Shown here piece by piece: positions 45,337 to 54,417 of a stretch of DNA of 64,000 nucleotides (positions are counted from its first letter, which is position 1; the number at the start of each line of letters is the position of its first letter). The translations under genes and the position numbers were made by a program. The notes beneath the pieces were generated by a model, which was given only the letters and a program-made list of their open reading frames with translations, was not told where the DNA came from and ran no database searches. Source of the stretch: Pseudobacter sp. (lineage in GTDB: Bacteria > Bacteroidota > Bacteroidia > Chitinophagales > Chitinophagaceae); the NCBI GenBank assembly GCA_017849455.1, contig JAFIGX010000012.1, positions 1 to 64,000 of the forward strand, read 5' to 3'.

Positions 45337-46020
45337 TTATTTAGGTTCTACGCCAAAGGCGAAATTGTGATAGTTGGCCAATACGTGCAGTATGCCGTTA
45401 TTGGTAATGATACCGGTGGTCTGACAAGTGATCCTGATATCTTTCTGGTCGTCCGGCACATCACTGTTATCTATGGGGTCAATGTCTCCAATGACCTTGG
45501 TGAAATAAATATATTTGGGCGTAACCGTCAGGCCCCCTGTAGAGTAAGTACCGCTGAGATCATCACGAAGCGAGATATGCCGTTTCTCACCATCTTTGGC
45601 CGTATACATTTTTCCATCGGCATTCAGCATGTCCCTGGTGATCTTCTCGGAGAAGATATAGGCGCGTAATGAATCTTTCAGTGAAGCGAAATCGAGATCG
45701 CTGAAATTGAAGATCAGGTTCTCATTATTCGTTTCGAGCCTTTTCCTGGCCTGAACTACTTTCTTTACATAGTTCTGAATAGCATAATCGGTAGGTGCAA
45801 AGAAAGTATTGTTTGCTGCATTCACTTCATCTTTCAACCCTGTTTTATCGATCAGGATCAGCAAGGTATCGAACAGTGGGTTCGTTTTGAGGTAATCATA
45901 AGTGGTGCCTTCGAATTTGGCATTGTGCAGGCTGCCGCCTACCAGGTAGTCATTCTTTTTGCAGGAAGCGAAGCTGCCGATCAGCAGCAGGAGCATTATG
46001 AATTTTATCGTTGATTTCAT
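45337..46020 (-). CDS. Fasciclin-domain (FAS1) lipoprotein (system B)
   Basis: The 227-residue lipoprotein has lipobox LIGSFASCKKND, and one FAS1 domain follows (about 40-200): FDTLLILIDKTGLKDEVNAANNTFFAPTDYAI then a final FAFGVEP. FAS1 modules mediate cell adhesion or sugar/protein binding in bacteria and eukaryotes. I chose the ATG at 46020; the frame extends to 46059 but without a signal peptide there. It lies 25 bp after SusD and 8 bp before the DUF5007-like gene. The operon SusC-SusD-FAS1-DUF5007 is thus continuous. Confidence 0.87.
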   Translation of the reverse strand: MKSTIKFIMLLLLIGSFASCKKNDYLVGGSLHNAKFEGTTYDYLKTNPLFDTLLILIDKTGLKDEVNAANNTFFAPTDYAIQNYVKKVVQARKRLETNNENLIFNFSDLDFASLKDSLRAYIFSEKITRDMLNADGKMYTAKDGEKRHISLRDDLSGTYSTGGLTVTPKYIYFTKVIGDIDPIDNSDVPDDQKDIRITCQTTGIITNNGILHVLANYHNFAFGVEPK

Positions 46021-46045
46021 GTTGTACAATTTTTGAATGAGAAGA

Positions 46046-47575
46046 TCAGAGCCTGCCATTCCAGTAAGGTGTTTGTTTCATGAGCAGATTGTCTTTGAAA
46101 AGCACCCGCGGGATAGGCCAGTAATTACGGCCATAGTTGGCATTGCCCGGCGTCATGGCGCCATTGAACACAGGATTGAAATCGGCGATGATATCGGTAC
46201 GGAGCAGGTCCCAGAAGGCATGGCCTTCGGCGAACAGCTCGCGTTGTCTTTCATTGACCAGTTCATAAAAGAAATCATAGCCGGTATAGGAAGGGTCTAC
46301 ATCGCCCAGGTGTGCCCGGTGCCGGATATTGTTGACCAGAATTCTGGCCCCTCCCTCATTACTTGTTTCATATAAGGCTTCGGCGCGGAGCAGGATAATG
46401 TCCGACAGGCGGAAGATCAATATATTGTTCGAGAACCAGGGGTCTTTCTGCACATCGCCATCCCTGTAGACGACATTCGCATATTTCTTCAACATGATCA
46501 TGTCCTGGATATTGGGATCATCATAGAACCAGAGTGTAGCACGAAGGTCGCCCGGTTCATAGAACAGGTTATCCCTTGTCTCTTTCAGTACCAGCCAGGG
46601 CACATCGTCGAGCTGGTGGGGCTCACGGATGCTCAGGAAGGGAGCGTACAATGTTTTATAGCCCAGGCTCCAGGTATAGCCGCCGGGCGTTACCATATCC
46701 TGACCTTCATTCTGATCATAGTTCAGGTTGATCTCGAAGATGGCTTCTGTAGACCTGCCGATGCTCATCTTTTGGTACTGCGCTGAATCGGTTATGAAGG
46801 TGAGACCGTACTTACCGGGATTGGCAACGATATCACGGGTAGCTTCTTCACATTTGGCATAGTCTTTCATCCAGGCATAGATATGTGCTTTCAGTGCGAG
46901 TGCGGAAGCCCGTGTTGCTCTTATGCCACGATCGTTGCTGGAAAGGGGCTTCTCCGGCAGCATGGGGATGGCTTTGTCGAGATCTGCCAGGCATTGTTTC
47001 AGCACGACAGACTGTTTCTCGCGTCCATAATTCCTGGCCTGTGAAGCGTCTTCCACAGCTTCCAGCACCAGGGGCACATCTCCCCAAACCCGTGAAATAT
47101 AGAAATAATTGAAGGCCCGGAGGAAGTAGGATTCTCCGAGATAATAATCTTTGTAGCCGGCTTTGAAAGTATAATCGGGTATGCCCGGGATCTTTTCGAT
47201 CAGCAGGTTGGCCTGTGCAATGGATTTATAGAACCTGGTCCAGTTCTGCAGGTTTTCCAGGTAACCGTAATACACTCCATCGAAAGAGCCGTCACGGAGC
47301 TGGTGAATGGAGTAATCGGAACTATAAGTGATCCGGAATGTGTTGGCAGGAACGTCACCATATACATAGTAACGGTTCTCATCCGTCAGTGCATTACGCA
47401 GGAGCGAATAACCACCCATCAGCCCGGCCAGTGCATCCCGCTCATTCTTCCAGAATTTATTGCTGGAAGGATTTTCCTTGGATTCAAGTTCCAGCACTTT
47501 TTTACAGGCCGTATTGCTTAACAGCAGCCAGCCGATAAAGCTCAACGATATGATATATTTAAGGCGTTTCATCAT
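46046..47575 (-). CDS. SusD/RagB-family surface lipoprotein (system B)
   Basis: The lipoprotein has about 509 residues and lipobox LLLSNTACKK. SusD features are GLMGGYSLLRNALTDENRYYVYGD, LGESYFLRAFNYFYISRVWGDVPLV and ILLRAEALYETSNEGGARILVN. The C-terminal region has FAEGHAFWDLLRTDIIADFN and YWPIPRVL. It starts 16 bp after the SusC stop, with two adjacent ATGs (47575, 47572) as candidate starts. It would bind the ligand above the system B SusC. Confidence 0.95.
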   Translation of the reverse strand: MMKRLKYIISLSFIGWLLLSNTACKKVLELESKENPSSNKFWKNERDALAGLMGGYSLLRNALTDENRYYVYGDVPANTFRITYSSDYSIHQLRDGSFDGVYYGYLENLQNWTRFYKSIAQANLLIEKIPGIPDYTFKAGYKDYYLGESYFLRAFNYFYISRVWGDVPLVLEAVEDASQARNYGREKQSVVLKQCLADLDKAIPMLPEKPLSSNDRGIRATRASALALKAHIYAWMKDYAKCEEATRDIVANPGKYGLTFITDSAQYQKMSIGRSTEAIFEINLNYDQNEGQDMVTPGGYTWSLGYKTLYAPFLSIREPHQLDDVPWLVLKETRDNLFYEPGDLRATLWFYDDPNIQDMIMLKKYANVVYRDGDVQKDPWFSNNILIFRLSDIILLRAEALYETSNEGGARILVNNIRHRAHLGDVDPSYTGYDFFYELVNERQRELFAEGHAFWDLLRTDIIADFNPVFNGAMTPGNANYGRNYWPIPRVLFKDNLLMKQTPYWNGRL

Positions 47576-47591
47576 TGTAATGTTTTTGAAT

Positions 47592-50500
47592 TTAAAATCC
47601 AAGATCAAGCCCAAAAGTGAATTTTCTTGGTATCGGGTATCCGTCTCCGGTATAAACGCCGTAGGCATTCACGGCTTCGGCATCAGGTACTGTGGAACGC
47701 TGGAAGGTGACCAGGTTGTCGATCATTCCATACAAACGGAGGCGTTTCAGTTTGAACCTGCTCAGCAGTCTGGGATTGAAGTTATAGCCGAGGGTCACGT
47801 TCTTCACGCGCAGGTAGCTGCCGTCTTCGATATACATGGTGCTCTTGTCGAGGAATCGGTAGGGAGAGCGCTGGTCTTTTACCAGTGAGAATGTGGGTAA
47901 ACTTGCATGATCGCCCGGATGTTTCCAGTAATTCAGTTTGTCGATATTCATGATAGCCCTGTATGCCAGTTGGTTCTCGCCCTTGTCGCCCGGTTCTTCA
48001 AACAGGTATTCAAGCCGGCGGTTGAGGTAGCTGTTCATGATATCCCTGCCGAAAGTGTAGTTCAGGAAAACGCTGAGGGTGAAGCCCTGGTACATGAATG
48101 TGTTCAGGATACCGCCGTAGAATTTGGGATTGGGATCGCCGCCGATGATCTGGTCCATGGGCTCTTTGAGATCGAAATTGCCGTCCTGGTCTACCAGTAT
48201 CGGATCTCCCTGATGATACTCATAGCCTACAAAATTCTTGAACTTCTGGCCGGTGAGCAGGTTGAAGGGAACATCCGATTCTTTGGAATAGATGCCATTG
48301 AACTGGAACACGTAATACTGGTTAGCCGGTAAGCCCACGGAAAGCAGGTAATCCAGACCGTATACACCGGTATTATAATTGAACACGATATTCCGGCCGC
48401 CATTGGGCAGTGAAGTGATCACGTTCTTGTTGTAGGCGAAAGTGAAGTCCGTGTTCCATTGAAAAGGATTTTTCGGTGATAGATTCCTTGTGTTCAGTGT
48501 TACTTCGATCCCCGTATTGCGGAGGCCGATGGCATTGGTCATGGCCTGTGTGTATCCACTGGCATTGGGCAGCAGGTAATCGAAGAAGCCCTTGCTGGTA
48601 CTGCGATTATAGGCATCGACTATGAGATTGAACCTGTTATTGAGAAAGCCAGCCTCGAACCCGATATTGCCTTGCCTGGATTCTTCCCACGACAAGCCTT
48701 TCTGTGCAATCCCATTTTCATAATCCGGTGTGATCACCGGCGTACCATTGTAAGAAGTGGAATTGCCATTGCCATTGAAACCAGCGCTGTTCACGAGGTA
48801 ATTATTATACCCCAGGTAATTCCGCTCAGGCTGTGTGCCGGTAATGCCGTAGCTGCCCCTGATCTTCAGGAAGCTTAACCAATGGAGGGTGTTTTGCATG
48901 AAATGCTCATCCGAAACGATCCAGCCAACCGATACGGAAGGGAAGAATCCCCAGCGATTGTCCTTCCCGAATTTGGAGGAAGCGTCGAAATTGGCCACTG
49001 CCGAGAGAAGATAGCGGCCTTTAAAATCGTAGTTGACCCTCGAGAACAGGCTCTGGAGGCCGGTTTCCTGTATGGAGGAGTACGTATAGGAATAATTCTT
49101 GTTCGCCACGATCACCCGCCATACATAATCGTTCGGGATCAGGTCGGCCTCACCGTAATTGGAACGGTACTGTGTGTATTCCAGGTTCTGGCCTACCAGT
49201 ATATTCGCATGATGTTCACCGAATGTTTTGGTATAGTCCAGTGTATTGAACATGGTGAGATAATCCGATTTATCGGAGAAGGCAGAGGCAAAACCCTGGT
49301 GATTATCCCTCACCACGGATGGCTGGTAATAATCGCGGCTGGAGTTCTTCGTTTCATAGTTCACGGTAGTATTGAAGCGCATGCCCTTCAAAAGGTCGAC
49401 TGTAAAGGAACTGCTGAACTGGAGGTCGTTGTTGATATTCTTGTCTGTCCGGTTGCTATTGCCCAGCAGGTAATCCCTGCTTTCGTCTGTCAGCGCGAAG
49501 AAAGACGCCGGCATATCATAGGTGTTGAAAGCAAAAAAACCTCCGGTGCGTTCATTGATGCTGCGTGGACGGTCGGTGCGGCTCACCCTGATACGGGTAA
49601 GGTTTTGAAGCCAGGGAGTGACCTTGGCCCCGATAGTGGCCAGCACACTGTACCGTTTGAACCCTGTGTTCCTGATGATCCCGTCTTCCTTGTAATGCCC
49701 GAGGCTCAGGCGATAATTGATGGTTTCGGTAGCGCCGGCCATCGACAGGTCGTAATTATTGATCAGGCCCCTCTTGTAGAACATGCCCTGCCAGTCCGTG
49801 GCATTGTTGAAAGCTGGATTGAGGCTATCCGTGAGCATCATGGGCAACTGGTAGTTATCCACGTACCCGTTATACAACTGCAACACGCCCAGTTTCATCC
49901 GGCGTTCTTCCGCACCTGCCATTGTTTCCATCAGTTTCGGCCTTTCGGTGATGCCCTGGTACATGCTGAAATTGAATTCCGGCTTGCCTGCTTTCGCCCT
50001 TTTCGTTTTGATGATGATCACGCCGTTGGAGCCACGTGAACCATAGATGGCTGCAGCGGAGGCGTCCTTCAGGATATCGATAGATTCGATGTCATTCGGA
50101 TTTAATCCGGCGATCTGATTGGTGCCGGTGCCATTGCCGTCCATCACCCCGAGGTCTGTGCTGGAAAGCGGTATCCCGTCAATTACATATAATGGTGTAC
50201 TGAGCGCCCTTGCTTCATCGTACCCGCGTAGTACGGAAGTATTCCCACGCACCACCAGCGTATTGCGAACCCCCGGCTCCCCGGATGCATTCTGGACATT
50301 CACCCCGCTCACACGCCCCTGCAGCATCATGTCCACACTCGGAGCCGGCAGATTGGCGATGGTCTCCCCTTTCACGGACGCAACGGCCGCAGTGCTTTTC
50401 CGGCGTGATATTTCCTGGTAACCGATCACCACCACTTCATCGAGCGCTTTCTTACTGGTTTGCAGAACGACGATAATGGAGGATTTGCCCGATACATTTA

Positions 50501-50768
50501 TTTCCTGTGTTGCATACCCCACGGTCGAGAACACCAGCACATGAGCATTGCCTTTCAGCGTAAGACTGAAATTGCCATCCAGGTTCGTGGTGGTGCCAGT
50601 TACTTTCAACCCCTTTATCGTTACGGAAACATTTGGTAGTGGGTTACCGGAACTATCCTTCACCTGGCCGGTGATCTTCTGCTCCTGGGAAAACAGGTGT
50701 GAGGAAAGCAGGAGCAGGAAAATAAGGTGGATGGCTCTTGCTGGCCAACACCGTTTCTTGACAGTCAT
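47592..50768 (-). CDS. SusC/RagA TonB-dependent outer-membrane transporter (system B)
   Basis: The 1058-residue protein has a signal peptide (RAIHLIFLLLLSSHLFSQEQ). A carboxypeptidase-regulatory-like domain follows (ITGQVKDSSGNPLPNVSVTI, about 32-110). The plug has DEVVVIGYQEISRRKSTAAV, LQGRVSGVNVQNASGEPG and YVIDGIPLSS, and the large barrel ends in FGLDLGF. No STN domain is present. It is the first gene of operon B and is divergent from a DUF3472 gene. Three LacI-type palindromes lie between them, so control by a LacI-family regulator is likely instead of sigma/FecR. Confidence 0.95.
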   Translation of the reverse strand: MTVKKRCWPARAIHLIFLLLLSSHLFSQEQKITGQVKDSSGNPLPNVSVTIKGLKVTGTTTNLDGNFSLTLKGNAHVLVFSTVGYATQEINVSGKSSIIVVLQTSKKALDEVVVIGYQEISRRKSTAAVASVKGETIANLPAPSVDMMLQGRVSGVNVQNASGEPGVRNTLVVRGNTSVLRGYDEARALSTPLYVIDGIPLSSTDLGVMDGNGTGTNQIAGLNPNDIESIDILKDASAAAIYGSRGSNGVIIIKTKRAKAGKPEFNFSMYQGITERPKLMETMAGAEERRMKLGVLQLYNGYVDNYQLPMMLTDSLNPAFNNATDWQGMFYKRGLINNYDLSMAGATETINYRLSLGHYKEDGIIRNTGFKRYSVLATIGAKVTPWLQNLTRIRVSRTDRPRSINERTGGFFAFNTYDMPASFFALTDESRDYLLGNSNRTDKNINNDLQFSSSFTVDLLKGMRFNTTVNYETKNSSRDYYQPSVVRDNHQGFASAFSDKSDYLTMFNTLDYTKTFGEHHANILVGQNLEYTQYRSNYGEADLIPNDYVWRVIVANKNYSYTYSSIQETGLQSLFSRVNYDFKGRYLLSAVANFDASSKFGKDNRWGFFPSVSVGWIVSDEHFMQNTLHWLSFLKIRGSYGITGTQPERNYLGYNNYLVNSAGFNGNGNSTSYNGTPVITPDYENGIAQKGLSWEESRQGNIGFEAGFLNNRFNLIVDAYNRSTSKGFFDYLLPNASGYTQAMTNAIGLRNTGIEVTLNTRNLSPKNPFQWNTDFTFAYNKNVITSLPNGGRNIVFNYNTGVYGLDYLLSVGLPANQYYVFQFNGIYSKESDVPFNLLTGQKFKNFVGYEYHQGDPILVDQDGNFDLKEPMDQIIGGDPNPKFYGGILNTFMYQGFTLSVFLNYTFGRDIMNSYLNRRLEYLFEEPGDKGENQLAYRAIMNIDKLNYWKHPGDHASLPTFSLVKDQRSPYRFLDKSTMYIEDGSYLRVKNVTLGYNFNPRLLSRFKLKRLRLYGMIDNLVTFQRSTVPDAEAVNAYGVYTGDGYPIPRKFTFGLDLGF

Positions 50769-50885
50769 AGCTAGTTAAATTTTGGTTGAGATAAATAGTG
50801 TATTCGTTACCGATAAACAACAATCAAACTAAAATTGCTAAAAAAAATAATACCATGTAAGACTAAAAAAATGGTGGGTGGATAA

Positions 50886-50983
50886 ACAAACGTTTGCAGC
50901 AACCAGGCAATCGATTGCGCGATTTATGCACCTGACCGTTAGCCGCTGATTCCCTCCTGTAGCCGGTTTGCGCAAACGATTGC
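50886..50983. promoter_or_regulatory. Three LacI-type operator-like palindromes between SusC and DUF3472 genes
   Basis: Sites fitting GCAAWCGWTTGC are ACAAACGTTTGC (50886-50897, 11 of 12), GCAATCGATTGC (50907-50918, all) and GCAAACGATTGC (50972-50983, all). The third overlaps a further perfect palindrome GTTTGCGCAAAC (50966-50977). Sites 1 and 2 are 21 bp apart centre to centre, two helical turns. The central CG with A/T-flanked CAA arms is typical of LacI/GalR-family operators. Confidence 0.7.
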
Positions 50984-51060
50984 CGTTATTATTGATAAAC
51001 AATAGGATTATATTTATTGCCGCGGAACTGATCATCCAACAACTCATTCATCTACTTTAT

Positions 51061-52347
51061 ATGAAATGGATACTTCTATTGTCGGGCATTATTGCAGGCA
51101 TCTATTCAGTCAAATCGCCGGAGGGAGGTATTACTATTCATCTTCCCCTGGCTGGTAATACCTGGGTATCACAGGGTTCGTCGAAGCAGTCAATGATCAC
51201 TGATGCCGGTATCGGGAACTGGTCCGATGCCAATGCCCAATTCGATACTTACCTGCGCATTACGCAGCCGGGCTCTTTCAAAGTGAGCCTGAAAGCAAAG
51301 GCCAGCGGAGAGAGCAGATTGCAGGTGACCATCGATGGTATATCGAAGACCGTAACGGTCAGGAGCAGTGATTATGACATGGTGGATGCCGGCAGATGGA
51401 CAGTAAAGGATACCGGCTATCTCAGGATCAGGCTGAGCGGGCTCTCCAGAACAGGGGCCAGGTTTGCCGATGTGAGCGAGTATGCGATCAGTGGTTCAGC
51501 CATCGATGAAAAAACAGCATTTGTAAAGAACAATGAAGGGAATTTTTTCTATTGGGGACGCCGCGGTCCTTCCGTGCATCTGAATTTCCCATTTGCCGAC
51601 AGTATCAAAGCACAGTGGTTCTATAATGAGATCACTGTACCTGCCGGACAGGATATCATAGGATCTTATTTCATGGCCAATGGATTTGGAGAAGGTTATT
51701 TCGGCATACAGGTCAACTCGCCTGCGGAGAGAAGGATACTGTTCTCGGTATGGAGCCCATTTCATACAGACAATCCTGCAAGTATCCCATCCGATCAGCG
51801 TATCACACTGCTCAAAAAAGGAGAAGGGGTGTATGCAGGTGAATTCGGGAATGAAGGGTCGGGCGGACAAAGCTATCTGCGTTACTACTGGAAGGCCGGC
51901 AATACATATAAATTCTTATTGAAAGGCGAGCCCGGCAATAACGACAACACTACTACCTATACTGCCTATTTTTTTGCGCCGGAAAAAAATACATGGATGC
52001 TCATCGCTTCTTTCAAACGCCCCAGGACCAATACCTGGCTGAAACGGTTCCATTCTTTCCTGGAGAATTTCGATCCTGAACAGGGTGATAAAACAAGAAA
52101 GGTCTTGTTCAGCAATCAATGGATCGCGGATGAAAAAGGTAAATGGACTGAACTGAACAAAGCTGTATTCACGTACGATAATACCGCTGCGAAAAGTTAT
52201 CGCATGGATTATGCAGGCGGTATAGAACAAAATGAATTCTTTCTGAAGAACTGCGGGTTCTTCAACCAGTATACATTGTACAGAACAGTATTCGAAAGAC
52301 CTGCCACCGGCATGAAGCCTTCAGTTGATCTAAATCAATTACCTTAA
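51061..52347 (+). CDS. Exported DUF3472 protein with N-terminal DUF5077-like domain
   Basis: The 428-residue protein starts at ATG 51061 (MKWILLLSGIIAGIYS signal). The N-terminal sandwich (about 15-135, including YLRITQPGSFKVSLKAKASGE) resembles DUF5077. The main part is DUF3472: GNFFYWGRRGPSVHLNF, the IIGSYFMANGFGEGYFGIQVN stretch and WKAGNTYKFLLKGEPGND-like sequences. The family is exported and appears near polysaccharide-use loci; no activity is known. The gene is divergent from the SusC of system B across the operator region. Confidence 0.85.
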   Translation: MKWILLLSGIIAGIYSVKSPEGGITIHLPLAGNTWVSQGSSKQSMITDAGIGNWSDANAQFDTYLRITQPGSFKVSLKAKASGESRLQVTIDGISKTVTVRSSDYDMVDAGRWTVKDTGYLRIRLSGLSRTGARFADVSEYAISGSAIDEKTAFVKNNEGNFFYWGRRGPSVHLNFPFADSIKAQWFYNEITVPAGQDIIGSYFMANGFGEGYFGIQVNSPAERRILFSVWSPFHTDNPASIPSDQRITLLKKGEGVYAGEFGNEGSGGQSYLRYYWKAGNTYKFLLKGEPGNNDNTTTYTAYFFAPEKNTWMLIASFKRPRTNTWLKRFHSFLENFDPEQGDKTRKVLFSNQWIADEKGKWTELNKAVFTYDNTAAKSYRMDYAGGIEQNEFFLKNCGFFNQYTLYRTVFERPATGMKPSVDLNQLP

Positions 52348-52640
52348 ATTCTTCTACCAGTTATCCACTATGAAGGGCGTTAAATAGCAAATCAGTCGGA
52401 ATTATGTTATATTTGGTTAACTCCAGTATGTAAAGTACAAGGCAGCATGGGAAAGGTGACAGCGACCATGCAACCAGGCTAAACGTCCAACCAGGTTCCG
52501 ATTAGAGAAATGGCCCAACAAGCCAATAGTATTATTAGGATTTACTAAACAAATGGATCTATCAGAGAAAGCAGTATCAGTATCTACTGATCTTTGCCAA
52601 ATGTCCATTAATCATTAACCACCTAATTAAACTTATCGCT
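52348..52640. other. Intergenic region before the hybrid kinase, with a candidate promoter box
   Basis: No gene is evident. TATATTTG at 52408-52415 fits the -7 box on the plus strand and would leave a leader of about 220 nt. The -33 match is poor. A 6-bp GCATGG/CCATGC hairpin lies at about 52445-52471. No terminator for the DUF3472 gene was recognised. Confidence 0.4.
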
Positions 52641-54407
52641 ATGTCCGCAAACTTTACGATCAGGTTTGACCTCAAAATGATCAAAGAGGTTGTTAGGGCC
52701 AGGTACACAAAACTGATAGAAAAAGGAAGCGAAGGCATCAAGGATGAACAGAAGAAAGAAATGGTAGAGCAGGTCAACCGCCTTGGACTGTTCATAGCAG
52801 CTATCCTGCTCGTCATCTTACCCATATTCCATTTCTGGTTAATACCCAACCTGCTGATCACTTTCGGCATCCTCACCTACTTTCTCCTGAATGTGGCGGC
52901 CGTTCTACTCAATCATCAACAACATTACCGCAGTGCCGCTTCCCTGTTATTCATCGTGCAATGTGCCGCGGTCCTGTATTTCGGCAGGCTCCTGGGATCT
53001 GTTCTCCAATTGCAGTTCATGGTTTTCTTTCTGATCGCCATCAATTACCAGGTCTTCCGCCAGCAAGCAAGCCGGGTGGCTGGGATGATCACGTCAATTC
53101 TTGTGCTGGCCGCCCTGCAGTTCTCTTACTCCATTTATCCGCCGGTCATACCACTTGAAAGGGGATATACTACACATATCGTTGAATTCATAGCGATCAT
53201 GGATGTGGTGGTCGTGTTACTGATCACCAATCCTTATGTGAGAAGCAGAGATGAGAAATTCGAATTGAAGAAGGCCAACAGGGTCATCAAAATGTTCGTG
53301 GCACAGATCACCCATGAGATCCGTTCGCCATTGAATGCCATCGGGCTGATCTCCAGGCTCATGAAAAAAGAGATCAAAAAAGATCCTCAATTCAAAAGCC
53401 TCGAGCCGTATGCGGATATGCTGATCGTTGGCAGCAATACCACCCGTACCATCGTGAACAATGTGCTCGATATGGCCCAGATCGAAGCCGGTAAGGTAGA
53501 GCAGGGTTTCGAACAGACATTTTTCGTGAAGCCGTTTTTCACCAAACTGATCGATGTGAGCAAGATCATTGCGCAATCCAGGAATATGCGCATCCGCCTC
53601 CTGATCGATCAAATGCCTTCCCTGATCACCAGCGATCCCCTCAAGCTGAACCAGATCATGAATAACCTGCTGTCGAACGCCATTAAATACGGCAAGAAAG
53701 ACAGTACCATCACCGTTACCGTCAGCAAACACGATGACCAATCCTGGACGATCGAAGTTAAAAATCCCGCTACTCCTATTGCAGCCGAACGACTGAACAC
53801 GCTATTCGATCCGTTCGTTACGGGTAAATCGAATTTCACCGAAGGCACCGGCCTTGGACTGTATATCGTCAGGAACAAAGTGCTTTCGATGAATGGCGCC
53901 ATCAACGCCGACAATACCACAGACCAATACGTGGTGTTCACCATCACCCTTCCCCTGCTCGTCGGCAAGAGCAAGGATGTAGAGCCTGAGGAAGAAGAAG
54001 AAGAGCTCATGGACCTCTGCAATACACGGGTGCTCATCGCTGAAGATGAGCCTATCAATGCCCGTGCCCTCTCGCTTTGCCTGGAAGATATGGGATGCCA
54101 TATCGATATTGCGAAGAACGGAAAAGAACTGATCAGTAAGGCGCTCACCACTGCGCCGGATATCATTATGATGGATTACCACATGCCGCTCATGAACGGT
54201 GAGATCGCCATGCGGCACCTCAAAGACGATCCCCTGCTGAAGAATATCCCTGTGATCGTCACCACCGGTGATATCTTTACCGAATCGCTCGACAGGCTGC
54301 TGGAGGCCGGCGCCGACGGCTATATCGCCAAGCCTATCGAGGCCAAACCTTTGCAGAGAGTACTCAGCAAACATCTGTACCAGAAGAATGACGAGTTACA
54401 GGAATGA
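52641..54407 (+). CDS. Hybrid sensor histidine kinase / response regulator
   Basis: The 588-residue protein has about 46 cytoplasmic residues followed by six transmembrane helices (about 47-198) with little periplasmic sequence. The kinase core has H225 in the H-box AQITHEIRSPLNAIG, N-box NQIMNNLLSNAIKYGKK and G2 GTGLGLYIV. A fused receiver domain (about 462-585) has VLIAEDEPINARALSL, phosphoacceptor D in IIMMDYHMPLMNG and the switch region IAKPIEAKPL. It lacks an HPt or output domain, so the phosphate must pass elsewhere. It is convergent with a terpene synthase gene, 10 bp between the stops. Confidence 0.93.
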   Translation: MSANFTIRFDLKMIKEVVRARYTKLIEKGSEGIKDEQKKEMVEQVNRLGLFIAAILLVILPIFHFWLIPNLLITFGILTYFLLNVAAVLLNHQQHYRSAASLLFIVQCAAVLYFGRLLGSVLQLQFMVFFLIAINYQVFRQQASRVAGMITSILVLAALQFSYSIYPPVIPLERGYTTHIVEFIAIMDVVVVLLITNPYVRSRDEKFELKKANRVIKMFVAQITHEIRSPLNAIGLISRLMKKEIKKDPQFKSLEPYADMLIVGSNTTRTIVNNVLDMAQIEAGKVEQGFEQTFFVKPFFTKLIDVSKIIAQSRNMRIRLLIDQMPSLITSDPLKLNQIMNNLLSNAIKYGKKDSTITVTVSKHDDQSWTIEVKNPATPIAAERLNTLFDPFVTGKSNFTEGTGLGLYIVRNKVLSMNGAINADNTTDQYVVFTITLPLLVGKSKDVEPEEEEEELMDLCNTRVLIAEDEPINARALSLCLEDMGCHIDIAKNGKELISKALTTAPDIIMMDYHMPLMNGEIAMRHLKDDPLLKNIPVIVTTGDIFTESLDRLLEAGADGYIAKPIEAKPLQRVLSKHLYQKNDELQE

Positions 54408-54417
54408 GCAGGCGCTT

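Noticed and set aside
48882..50039. Long open frame of 385 codons on the plus strand inside the SusC gene
   Set aside because: It is antisense to a clear SusC coding sequence; its product has no domain or signal and is histidine/isoleucine-biased in the way of reverse-frame shadows.
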